Assembly: GCF_947496075.1 (NCBI RefSeq)
Contig: NZ_CANMBJ010000004.1
Location: forward strand, 682,001 to 746,000
DNA length: 64,000 bases
Source of the DNA: an uncultured Tateyamaria sp.
Lineage (GTDB): Bacteria > Pseudomonadota > Alphaproteobacteria > Rhodobacterales > Rhodobacteraceae
Direction: 5' to 3'
A program made the position numbers and the translations under genes. This document shows, one piece after another, positions 54,920 through 62,670 of the stretch. How positions within the stretch are numbered: position 1 is the stretch's first letter; each line of letters starts with the position of its first letter. Under the pieces are notes generated by a model. The model saw only the letters and a program-made list of their open reading frames with translations, did not search any database and was not told the origin of the DNA.

Positions 54920-55574
54920 CCAACCGGTACCCCAGACCCCGATGGGTGGAAATGGTCAGGCTCGATGGCTCCAGATGCTTGCGCAACCGTCCCACATAAA
55001 CCTCGATCGCGTTCTCGGTTACCGTCCCGTCATAGGAAAACAACCGATCCACCAGCTTGTCCTTGGAAAAGATCTGGCCGGGCGCGTTCATAAACAGCTC
55101 CAGTAAACGCAGTTCGCGATTGCGAAGGGTCACATTCTGCCCCCCAATGGTCAAAACGGACGCCACCGGATCAAGGGCGGCATTGCCCCGCCGAATGACA
55201 GTCTGCGCCGACCCCGTGCGACGGCGCAAAACCGCGCGACAGCGGGCCTGCAATTCAGCGTGGTCAAAGGGCTTGGTCAGGTAATCATCGGCCCCAAGAT
55301 CCAGCATGCTCACACGGTCCGACACTTCGGATCGCGCTGTCAGGACAATGACAGGCGTGTCATCCTCTTGCGCGCGGTGACGCTCCAGAAACACGCGACC
55401 GTCGCCGTCGGGCAGCATGATATCCAGCAGGATCAGATCGTACTCTCCGACACGCAAAAAGTCTGATCCCTCGGACAGTGTCGCGGCATGGTCAATCACG
55501 TGCCCATCCAGGCGCATCCGGGTACAAAGTGCACCCGCCAGTTCTGCATTGTCCTCAATCAGCAGGTATTTCAT
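54909..55574 (-). CDS. tctD: TctD-like OmpR-family response regulator
   Basis: The 221-residue regulator has receiver Asp in LILLDIMLPDGDG, Thr in VLTARS and Lys in YLTKPF, plus a C-terminal winged helix with VGRLRKHLE and THRGLGYRL. The ATG at 55574 gives the normal MKYLLIEDN start. It is the first gene of the RR-HK-binding-protein operon, and its own promoter region carries a tandem ATGnCAGGTT repeat. Confidence 0.92.
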   Translation of the reverse strand: MKYLLIEDNAELAGALCTRMRLDGHVIDHAATLSEGSDFLRVGEYDLILLDIMLPDGDGRVFLERHRAQEDDTPVIVLTARSEVSDRVSMLDLGADDYLTKPFDHAELQARCRAVLRRRTGSAQTVIRRGNAALDPVASVLTIGGQNVTLRNRELRLLELFMNAPGQIFSKDKLVDRLFSYDGTVTENAIEVYVGRLRKHLEPSSLTISTHRGLGYRLDEA

Positions 55575-55599
55575 CCAATCCGCCCAGAACTGCGCCGCC

Positions 55600-55621
55600 A
55601 TGACAGGTTTATGTCAGGTTC
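55600..55621. promoter_or_regulatory. Tandem direct repeat, probable TctD operator
   Basis: ATGACAGGTTT and ATGTCAGGTTC are adjacent 11-base direct repeats (9 of 11 identical). Helical-turn spacing of direct repeats is typical for OmpR-family dimers. The site lies between divergent tctD (start 55574) and tctC (start 55679). Confidence 0.6.
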
Positions 55622-55678
55622 GCATGTTTTCAGGGCAGCATTCGCGTGAAAACGCGTGAAGTCAAATGGGAGGACATC

Positions 55679-56662
55679 ATGAAAACGTTCCAAATGGGCC
55701 GCAGGGCCCTGCTTGGCGCAGCTATGGCATTTGGCCTGGGCGGCGCAGCAATTGCAGACGGCCACCAGGTCGTTGACAGCATCCACTTCCTGATCCCCGG
55801 CGGCGCCGGTGGTGGTTGGGACGGCACTGCCCGCGGCACAGGCGAGGCGCTGACCGGCGCAGGCCTTGTGGGCACCGCATCCTTTGAAAACATGTCGGGC
55901 GGCGGCGGCGGCAAAGCCATCGGCTATCTGATCGAAAACGCGGAAAGCAACCACGGCACGCTGATGGTCAACTCGACCCCTATCGTGATCCGCTCGCTGA
56001 CGGGCGTGTTCCCGCACAACTTCCGTGACCTGACGCTCGTTGCAGGCACCATTGGTGACTACGCTGCGATGGTCGTGGGCAAAGACAGCCCCATCAATTC
56101 GATGGAAGAATTGCTGGCAGCCTATGACGCAGATCCGAATGGCACAGCCATCGGTGGTGGCTCTGTTCCCGGTGGCATGGACCACCTGGTTGCAGCCATG
56201 GTGATGGAAGCCGCGGGCAAAGACGCCCTTGGCGTGAAATACATCCCCTACGATGCGGGCGGCAAAGCCATGGCGGCACTGCTGTCAGGCGAAATCGCGG
56301 CGCTCTCCACCGGCTTCTCCGAAGCGGTTGATCTGGCCAACGCGGGTGAGGTCAAAATCATCGGCGTGACAGCACCCGAGCGCGTGGACGCAGCCCCGGA
56401 TGCCATGACCATGAAGGAACAAGGGATCGACACCGAGTTCGTGAACTGGCGTGGGTTCTTCGGTGCCCCCGGCCTGCCCGAAGACAAGGTGGCGATGTAT
56501 CAGGACGCACTGACCAAGATGTATGACACCCCCGAATGGGAAACCGTGCGCGCGCGCAACGGCTGGGTCAACATCCACAACAACGGGGACGAGTTCAAAG
56601 CGTTCCTCGAAGATCAGGAACAGGTCATTGGCGACCTGATGAAGAAGCTCGGCTTCCTCTGA
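55679..56662 (+). CDS. tctC: Tripartite tricarboxylate transporter substrate-binding protein
   Basis: The 327-residue TctC-family protein has an N-terminal signal peptide containing GRRALLGAAMAFGLGG (about 8-27), then IHFLIPGGAGGGWDGTAR, YIPYDAGGKAMAALLSGEIAALSTG and the characteristic C-terminal MKEQGIDTEFVNWRGFFGAPGLP. It binds the carboxylate in the periplasm. GGGAGG precedes the ATG. A hairpin follows the gene, before tctB. Confidence 0.93.
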   Translation: MKTFQMGRRALLGAAMAFGLGGAAIADGHQVVDSIHFLIPGGAGGGWDGTARGTGEALTGAGLVGTASFENMSGGGGGKAIGYLIENAESNHGTLMVNSTPIVIRSLTGVFPHNFRDLTLVAGTIGDYAAMVVGKDSPINSMEELLAAYDADPNGTAIGGGSVPGGMDHLVAAMVMEAAGKDALGVKYIPYDAGGKAMAALLSGEIAALSTGFSEAVDLANAGEVKIIGVTAPERVDAAPDAMTMKEQGIDTEFVNWRGFFGAPGLPEDKVAMYQDALTKMYDTPEWETVRARNGWVNIHNNGDEFKAFLEDQEQVIGDLMKKLGFL

Positions 56663-56676
56663 TCTGAAGCGACTTT

Positions 56677-56702
56677 GGTGCGGAGCGAACACGCTCCGCA
56701 CC
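56677..56702 (+). promoter_or_regulatory. Hairpin between tctC and tctB (attenuator / mRNA stabiliser)
   Basis: A perfect 11-bp stem GGTGCGGAGCG/CGCTCCGCACC with a 4-base loop, 14 bases after the tctC stop, lacks a T-run. Such structures usually protect the upstream message, letting the binding protein outnumber the membrane subunits. Confidence 0.65.
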
Positions 56703-56770
56703 TGCCCATAGCGGGGGCTAAACCGTTAAGATTAAGTAAAATTAACCCTTTTCTTCAATGAAATCAGAGT

Positions 56771-56786
56771 TGTCCCCGCGGGGACA
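56771..56786. repeat. 16-bp perfect palindrome TGTCCCCGCGGGGACA, copy 3
   Basis: An exact copy in the 143-base tctC-tctB gap, 20 bases upstream of the tctB start. It is identical to the copies inside DUF3095 and fghA. Confidence 0.85.
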
Positions 56787-56805
56787 GATCAATCGGGGGG
56801 ATATC

Positions 56806-57300
56806 ATGGCACTGGATCGCTGGATCGGACTGATCCTTTTGGGCATTTTCGCCGCCTACGGCTACGCCGCATGGTTCACCATGGACGGCAGCCTCGCACC
56901 GTTCATGCAGCGCAACCCCATCTGGCCCTCGACCTTCCCAAAGGTGCTGAGCGTGCTCGGCATCCTCGTTGGCCTGGTCATCGTTCTTGGCTTGGAAAAA
57001 GGCGACAAACCGCGCGAGGAAAATCCCTCCGTCATCGTCTACCGCCAACTCCGCGAATTCAAGCTGGGTCAGGCCGGTCTGCTCCTCGGTCTCATGGTTG
57101 CTTACGCCCTGCTGCTGCGCCCCGCCGGTTTCGTCATCGCTACGGTCGGCTTCCTGGTCATGGGTTCCGTCATCCTTGGCGAACGCCGCTGGATCACAAT
57201 GATCGTCGTCGCAGGCATCGCCACCGGCGTTGTTTGGTATCTGGTACAGGTGGTGCTCGGCATCTTCCTGCGCCCCCTACCCGCATTCATGGGGATCTAA
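56806..57300 (+). CDS. tctB: Tripartite tricarboxylate transporter small membrane subunit
   Basis: The 164-residue protein has four membrane helices (about 5-25, 40-58, 82-103, 112-150 as two segments), the TctB layout. GGGGGG precedes the ATG at 56806. It ends four bases before tctA. Confidence 0.88.
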   Translation: MALDRWIGLILLGIFAAYGYAAWFTMDGSLAPFMQRNPIWPSTFPKVLSVLGILVGLVIVLGLEKGDKPREENPSVIVYRQLREFKLGQAGLLLGLMVAYALLLRPAGFVIATVGFLVMGSVILGERRWITMIVVAGIATGVVWYLVQVVLGIFLRPLPAFMGI

Positions 57301-57304
57301 GACC

Positions 57305-58819
57305 ATGCTCGAAGGTATCCTGATCGGCCTGCAAACGGCCTTCTCCATCCAGAACCTGCTTATGGTCATCGGCGGCTGTCTGATCGGCACGTTCATCGGC
57401 ATGTTGCCGGGCCTTGGCCCGATGTCGATCATCGCCATCATGATCCCCGTCGCCATCTCGCTCGGCGACCCATCTGCCGCACTGATCCTTTTGGCAGGCG
57501 TCTACTACGGCGCCATCTTCGGCGGCTCGACCTCCTCAATCCTGCTCAACGCGCCGGGGGTCGCGGGGACAGTCGCAACCAGCTTTGATGGCTACCCCAT
57601 GGCGCGTGACGGCAAGGCTGGCAAAGCACTGACCATCGCCGCCATCGCATCCTTCTGCGGCGGCTCAATCGGGGCGATCTTGCTGATGATCTTTGCGCCG
57701 ATGCTGTCGTCGGTCGCGCTCCTGTTCCACTCCGCCGAATACTTCGCGTTGATGGTCGTCGGCCTGTCGGCCATCGCCGCCTTCGCGGGTACGGGTCAGG
57801 TCGCCAAAGCGATCATGATGACCCTGCTGGGCCTCATCATGGCAACCGTGGGCGAAGGCGCGCTGTTCAACATGCCACGCTTCACCATGGGGCTGATGGA
57901 CCTCCAGTCCGGGTTCGCCTTTATCACGCTCGCCATGGCGATGTTCGCCCTGCCCGAGGCGCTTTACCTGGTCATGGACCCCGCTCGTTCCAAGTCCGGC
58001 CAGTCCGGCGACATCAAGGATCTTCGGATCACACGGGACGAAGCCAGGTCCATCGCCCCAGTCATCGGTCGTCAGTCCCTGCAGGGCTTCTTCATCGGCG
58101 TGTTGCCGGGGGCCGGAGCGACCATCGCATCCTTCCTGGGCTACGCGGTCGAACGCAACATCGCACCCGAAAAGGAAAAGCAGGAGTTCGGCAAGGGATC
58201 CATCAAGGGCCTCGCCGCCCCTGAGACAGCGAACAATGCCGCGTGCACTGGGTCGTTCGTGCCGCTCCTAACGCTCGGCATCCCCGGTTCCGGCACCACC
58301 GCCATCTTGCTCGGTGCACTGATCGCGCTGAACGTCACACCCGGCCCACGTCTGATGGTGGACGATCCGCAGATTTTCTGGGCTGTCATCATCTCGATGT
58401 ATATCGGCAACCTCGTCCTGCTGATCCTGAACCTGCCGCTGATCCCCTACATTGCAAAAATCCTCGCAGTGCCGCGCAACTTCCTGATCCCTTTCATCCT
58501 CTTCTTCACGCTGATGGGGGCGTATATCGGGCAGAACAATGCGACCGAACTGCTGCTGTTGGTGGGCTTCGGCATCTGTGCGACGATCCTTCGGTTCGCC
58601 GACTACCCCCTGGCCCCGCTGCTGATCGGTTTCATCCTCGGCGGAATGCTTGAGGACAACTTCTCTCGCTCGATGCAGCTGTATGATGGCGTCAGCTTTG
58701 TCTGGGAACGGCCAATGACGCTGGGCCTGCTGGTCATTGCAGCGCTCCTGGTGATCTTGCCCAGCTACCGTGCACGCCGTGCGCGTCTGCGGGCGCGGGG
58801 GGTGGCGGACGGTGACTAA
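57305..58819 (+). CDS. tctA: Tripartite tricarboxylate transporter large membrane subunit
   Basis: The 504-residue protein has about eleven to twelve helices with the TctA signature GMLPGLGPMSIIAIMIP (about 34-50), GGSTSSILLNAPGV, and in the second half VLPGAGATIASFLGYAVER and PGSGTTAILLGAL. It is the sodium-driven channel-forming subunit. Its end overlaps the CoA-transferase start by eight bases, so the downstream enzymes are co-expressed with uptake. Confidence 0.94.
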   Translation: MLEGILIGLQTAFSIQNLLMVIGGCLIGTFIGMLPGLGPMSIIAIMIPVAISLGDPSAALILLAGVYYGAIFGGSTSSILLNAPGVAGTVATSFDGYPMARDGKAGKALTIAAIASFCGGSIGAILLMIFAPMLSSVALLFHSAEYFALMVVGLSAIAAFAGTGQVAKAIMMTLLGLIMATVGEGALFNMPRFTMGLMDLQSGFAFITLAMAMFALPEALYLVMDPARSKSGQSGDIKDLRITRDEARSIAPVIGRQSLQGFFIGVLPGAGATIASFLGYAVERNIAPEKEKQEFGKGSIKGLAAPETANNAACTGSFVPLLTLGIPGSGTTAILLGALIALNVTPGPRLMVDDPQIFWAVIISMYIGNLVLLILNLPLIPYIAKILAVPRNFLIPFILFFTLMGAYIGQNNATELLLLVGFGICATILRFADYPLAPLLIGFILGGMLEDNFSRSMQLYDGVSFVWERPMTLGLLVIAALLVILPSYRARRARLRARGVADGD

Positions 58820-60005
58820 ACCGCTGGACGGGGTCCGGGTCCTTGACCTGACCAACGTCCTGGCGGGGCCGTTCTGTTGCCACCAACTGGCCCATATGGG
58901 CGCCGAAGTGATCAAGGTCGAGGCCCCCGGTCGTGGGGACCTTGCCCGGCAACTGGGTGCCGATCCCGCGCTGAATGCGAAAGGGATGGGGGTGTCTTTC
59001 CTTGCCCAGAACGCGGGCAAGAAATCGGTCACGGTGAACTTCAAACATGTAGAAGGAAAGGCGCTGTTCCTAAGGCTCGTCGAGACCGCCGACGTGGTGG
59101 TCGAGAACTTTCGTCCCGGCGTTATGGACCGCTTGGGGCTGGGGTACCAGGTGTTGAAAGAGCGCAAGCCTGATCTCATCTATTGCGCGATTTCCGGGTT
59201 TGGGCAGGACGGCCCTTGGGTGGATCGACCTGCCTATGACCAGATCGTGCAGGGTGTATCCGGCGTCATGTCAATCACCGGCGATGACGACAGCGCACCT
59301 CTGCGCGTGGGCTATCCGGTAGCAGATACCGTGGGCGGGATGACAGCGGCCTTTGCTGTGGCCTCCGCCCTCAACGCCCGTCCCCGCGGGGCGCTTATTG
59401 ATTGTTCGATGCTGGAGAGTGTGTTGGCGACCATGGGGTGGGTTGTATCGAACCATGTGATTGCAGGGGTGGAGCCGCGCGCAAACGGAAACGAGAATCC
59501 AACGTCCGCCCCGTCCGGCACATTTGAAACCGGGCTTGGACTGATCAACATCGCGGCCAACAAGGATGAGCAGTGGGTGTTGCTGACGGACTTCCTTGGT
59601 TTGGATGACCTGCGCGACCGGGCCGAATACAACACACGAGAAGATCGAAAACGGAACCGTATGGTGCTGCGCACAGAGATCGAGGCGGCGCTTTTGGAAT
59701 GGACTGCAGTTGATCTTGCGCAAGCATTGAACGCCATCGGTGTTCCCGCAGGCGCAGTAATGTCGGTGCCAGAGGTGTTGTCCCATCCACAGATCGCGGA
59801 CCGTGGGTTGATGTCCCGTTATCCGAGCGTGCCCGGTGTTGGGCGCGATATCGAGGTGGTGAATACAGGGGTCAAGCTGAATGGTGCACCGCTGACGGTG
59901 CCCACCCCGCCGCCACAGCTTGGGGAACATGCGCACGAAATTTGGCGCGCACTGGGTCTGAGCAACCAAGACATTGCGGACCTGACCGACAAGGAGGCGA
60001 TATGA
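58812..60005 (+). CDS. CaiB/BaiF (type III) CoA-transferase
   Basis: The 397-residue enzyme starts at a GTG. It shows LDGVRVLDLTNVLAGPFC, the catalytic Asp region with AYDQIVQGVSGVMSITG, and FRPGVMDRLGLGYQVL. Type III transferases move CoA between carboxylates. Encoded directly after tctCBA and coupled (ATGA) to a citryl-CoA-lyase-like protein, it is inferred to charge the imported tricarboxylate, probably citrate, with CoA from succinyl-CoA or acetyl-CoA. Confidence 0.88.
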   Translation: MTKPLDGVRVLDLTNVLAGPFCCHQLAHMGAEVIKVEAPGRGDLARQLGADPALNAKGMGVSFLAQNAGKKSVTVNFKHVEGKALFLRLVETADVVVENFRPGVMDRLGLGYQVLKERKPDLIYCAISGFGQDGPWVDRPAYDQIVQGVSGVMSITGDDDSAPLRVGYPVADTVGGMTAAFAVASALNARPRGALIDCSMLESVLATMGWVVSNHVIAGVEPRANGNENPTSAPSGTFETGLGLINIAANKDEQWVLLTDFLGLDDLRDRAEYNTREDRKRNRMVLRTEIEAALLEWTAVDLAQALNAIGVPAGAVMSVPEVLSHPQIADRGLMSRYPSVPGVGRDIEVVNTGVKLNGAPLTVPTPPPQLGEHAHEIWRALGLSNQDIADLTDKEAI

Positions 60006-60784
60006 GTGACGTTTCGGATTGGTGGTCCACCGGCATCATCGACATGGCACCCGGTCAGATCCGGCTGCGCGGACATCCGATTGAGGACCTGATTGGCGCG
60101 GTGAGCTTTCCGCAAATGATTTGGCTGATGACCCGCGGTGACATGCCGTCAGAGCCTAAGGCGAAACTGTTCGAAGCGGCTCTGGTCGCCGCTGTCGATC
60201 ATGGACCACAAGCACCGTCAATTGCGGCGGCACGCATGGCCGTGACCTGTGGTCTAAGCCTGAATGGGGCAATGTCCTCGGCTGTGAACATGCTGGACGA
60301 CGTGCATGGTGGGGCGGGCGAGCAAGCGGTAGACCTGTACCATCGGATTGAAGCCAGTAGTGCCGAAATGGGTGCAGTTCTGGATGCTTGGCGTGCAGAG
60401 CACGGTCGCTTTATTCCCGGTTTTGGGCATCGGTTTCACAAGCCGGTCGATCCCCGCGCGCCAAGGCTTTTGGCACTGGTTGATGAGGCCAGAACACACG
60501 GTACCGTATCCGGAAAATTTGCCGCGGTGGCACGGAGCATTGAGGCAACGCTTGCCGCAGAGAAGGGCAAGCCCGTACCCATGAATATCGACGGTGCCAC
60601 GGCTGTGATATTTGCCGAGTTGGGTTTTCCAGCGTCTTTGGCGCGGGGCTTGTTTTGCCTGTCGCGCGGCGTCGGCATTCTGTCCCATGCGTATGAGCAG
60701 CAACAGCAGGGGGGCCGGAACAAAGGGCCGACCCCGCCTGAATATCGCTGGACCTATACCGGCCCCAATCCCATCGAAGATTAA
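60002..60784 (+). CDS. Citryl-CoA lyase-like citrate synthase-fold protein
   Basis: This 260-residue protein is much shorter than citrate synthase (about 430) and matches the citryl-CoA lyase group. It has MLDDVHGGAGEQAVDLY with the catalytic His, PGFGHRFHKPVDPRAPRLL with His and Arg, and a C-terminal SRGVGILSHAYEQQ. The expected reaction is cleavage of citryl-CoA to acetyl-CoA and oxaloacetate. Context with a tricarboxylate transporter and a CoA-transferase supports this. A related CoA ester, such as citramalyl-CoA, cannot be excluded. Confidence 0.82.
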   Translation: MSDVSDWWSTGIIDMAPGQIRLRGHPIEDLIGAVSFPQMIWLMTRGDMPSEPKAKLFEAALVAAVDHGPQAPSIAAARMAVTCGLSLNGAMSSAVNMLDDVHGGAGEQAVDLYHRIEASSAEMGAVLDAWRAEHGRFIPGFGHRFHKPVDPRAPRLLALVDEARTHGTVSGKFAAVARSIEATLAAEKGKPVPMNIDGATAVIFAELGFPASLARGLFCLSRGVGILSHAYEQQQQGGRNKGPTPPEYRWTYTGPNPIED

Positions 60785-61548
60785 CGACCCATCCAGCCGC
60801 CATCGACCAGCATGACGTGGCCGTGCATATAGACCGACGCATCAGAGGCGAGGAAGACGGCAGGGCCTTTGAAGTCTTCGGGCTTGCCCCAGCGACCTGC
60901 CGGGATACGCTCAAGTATGGATTTGGAGCGTACCGGGTCATTGCGCAACGCTTCGGTGTTGTCGGTGTCGATGTAGCCCGGCGCAATGGCGTTCACGTTC
61001 ACGCCCTTGCCCGCCCATTCATTGGCGAAGGCCATGGTCAGCTGCCCGATCCCGCCCTTGGAGGCCGCATAGCCAGGCACCGTGATCCCGCCCTGGAAGG
61101 TGAGCAGAGAGGCGGTGAAGATGACCTTGCCTGAGCCCCGTTCGACCATTTTCTTGCCCACCTCACGTGTGAGGATGAATTGAGCGTTCAGGTTCACCTC
61201 AATCACTTTGTCCCACATGTCGTCGGGATGGTCAGCGGCAGGGGTGCGCAGGATGGTGCCAGCGTTGTTGATCAGGATGTCGATCTGCGGGTGATCTGTG
61301 AGGACCTGCGCGGCGAAAGCTTTGACTGCTGGGCGGTCCGAGAAGTCGCAAGCGTATGGTGTGAATGTGCGACCTATGGCTTCAATGCGTTGTTGGACGT
61401 CCGAACCGGGGGCGAGTGTTGCGCTGACACCGATGATGTCGGCCCCGGCTTCGGCCAGCGCCTCGGCCATGCCGCGTCCTATGCCGCGTTTTGCGCCTGT
61501 TATAAGGGCGGTTTTGCCAGACAGGTCGAAGGAGTTGCGAACGTTCAT
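60781..61548 (-). CDS. SDR oxidoreductase (2-deoxy-D-gluconate 3-dehydrogenase / gluconate 5-dehydrogenase type)
   Basis: The 255-residue short-chain dehydrogenase has TGAKRGIGRGMA (cofactor loop), NNAGTI, catalytic Ser in TASLLTF and Y-x-x-x-K in YAASKG, and APGYIDTDNTEALR. Closest in pattern to KduD/gluconate dehydrogenases. The start overlaps the zinc-dehydrogenase stop by four bases, pairing two sugar-acid type dehydrogenases. It shares a four-base TTAA overlap with the convergent lyase gene. Confidence 0.85.
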   Translation of the reverse strand: MNVRNSFDLSGKTALITGAKRGIGRGMAEALAEAGADIIGVSATLAPGSDVQQRIEAIGRTFTPYACDFSDRPAVKAFAAQVLTDHPQIDILINNAGTILRTPAADHPDDMWDKVIEVNLNAQFILTREVGKKMVERGSGKVIFTASLLTFQGGITVPGYAASKGGIGQLTMAFANEWAGKGVNVNAIAPGYIDTDNTEALRNDPVRSKSILERIPAGRWGKPEDFKGPAVFLASDASVYMHGHVMLVDGGWMGR

Positions 61549-62579
61549 TGCAGCCCCTCCGTGACCCGGATCATGGATTTCATGGCATTGGGGTTTTCGG
61601 TGAGCGTTTTGAACGCGCCTTCGATGTCGTCCAGCCCCTGGATGTCGGTGATAAAGGCATCACAATCGACGACGCCTTTGGCGAGCAGGTCCATGGCCTT
61701 GTCATAGTCCTCGGGTCGGTAGACGCGGGCGCCGATCAGGTCGAGTTCGCGCCAGAAGAACTGGAACATGTCGATCTGGGGCTTGGTGGCGTGGATAGCG
61801 ACCATGACGATGCGGCCACGTGTGGCGGCGGCGGCGGTCATCAGATCAACGCCGGGTTGGCTGCCCGAGACTTCGAAGACAACGTCGGCACCCTTGCCGC
61901 CTGTCGCATCGTGCATGGCCTTGGCGACATCGGTGGTTTTGGGGTCCATTGTCGTGAAACCGACTTTCTGCGCAAAGGCGAGGCGGTTGTCGTTGATCTC
62001 AGCCACCGTGACATTCGCGCCCGCGTCGCGCGCGGCCATGGCGACAAGCATGCCGATGGGACCGCCGCCGATGACCAGCACGTCTTCGCCCGGCTGGACC
62101 TTGCCGCGGTTCACGTCGTGGACAGCGACGGCAAGCGGTTCGATCAGGGCCGCGTGGGCGAGGTTCAGATCGTCTGGCAGAACGTGGACCGTGTGCGCCG
62201 GGACGTTCCATTTCTGCTGGAAGGCCCCATCGCTGTCGATGCCGATGAATTTCAGGTTGTGGCAGATGTGCTGGTGACCGGCATTGCAGGCAGGGCAATC
62301 GCCACAGTGGTCGAGCGGGCGGACGACAATGTGTTGGCCCGGTTCGAACCCGCCAACGCCCTCACCGACGGCAAAGACAACGCCGGACATCTCGTGCCCG
62401 ATGGTTCGTTCGAAACCTACCCGTGGGTCCATGTGGCCAAGGTAGATGTGCAGATCCGTTCCACAAATCCCGCAATACGCGACATCAATCTGTACCTGAC
62501 CGGGGCCGGGTGCGCGTGTCTCCACCGCCTCCACAGAAAAGCGTTTGTCGCCACGGTAAAAGGCCGCCTGATGCGTCAT
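61545..62579 (-). CDS. Zinc-dependent medium-chain alcohol dehydrogenase
   Basis: The 344-residue MDR enzyme has catalytic zinc Cys in YCGICGTDLH with His in GHEMSG, four structural-zinc cysteines in DHCGDCPACNAGHQHIC, and Rossmann VIGGGPIGMLVA. It resembles L-idonate 5-dehydrogenase/sorbitol dehydrogenase types. The frame runs upstream to 62861, but the ATG at 62579 with GGGAGAGAGG gives the conserved N-terminus. It is coupled to the SDR, suggesting successive oxidation and reduction of a sugar acid. Confidence 0.88.
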   Translation of the reverse strand: MTHQAAFYRGDKRFSVEAVETRAPGPGQVQIDVAYCGICGTDLHIYLGHMDPRVGFERTIGHEMSGVVFAVGEGVGGFEPGQHIVVRPLDHCGDCPACNAGHQHICHNLKFIGIDSDGAFQQKWNVPAHTVHVLPDDLNLAHAALIEPLAVAVHDVNRGKVQPGEDVLVIGGGPIGMLVAMAARDAGANVTVAEINDNRLAFAQKVGFTTMDPKTTDVAKAMHDATGGKGADVVFEVSGSQPGVDLMTAAAATRGRIVMVAIHATKPQIDMFQFFWRELDLIGARVYRPEDYDKAMDLLAKGVVDCDAFITDIQGLDDIEGAFKTLTENPNAMKSMIRVTEGLQ

Positions 62580-62670
62580 GTCCCTGTCCTCTCTCCCTGT
62601 TTTGCCGGGACATTGGACCGGATTGAAACACGCGATCAAGGGCACGGGCGAATTTCGTGAAACCGGAATC

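Noticed and set aside
55640-55660. Small CGCGT-GAAA-ACGCG hairpin in the tctC leader
   Set aside because: Five-base stem, no T-run and no known motif; too weak to call a riboswitch or attenuator.
56731-56752. TTAA-rich segment resembling a CtrA site before tctB
   Set aside because: CtrA needs TTAA-N7-TTAA; the spacings here are 2, 6 and 12 bases.
59381-59392. Possible fourth copy of the 16-bp palindrome
   Set aside because: Only the CCCCGCGGGG core is present, inside a codon-constrained region; the outer TGT/ACA is missing.
61548-62660. 370-codon plus-strand frame opposite the zinc dehydrogenase
   Set aside because: Complement shadow; the minus-strand MDR motifs are complete.
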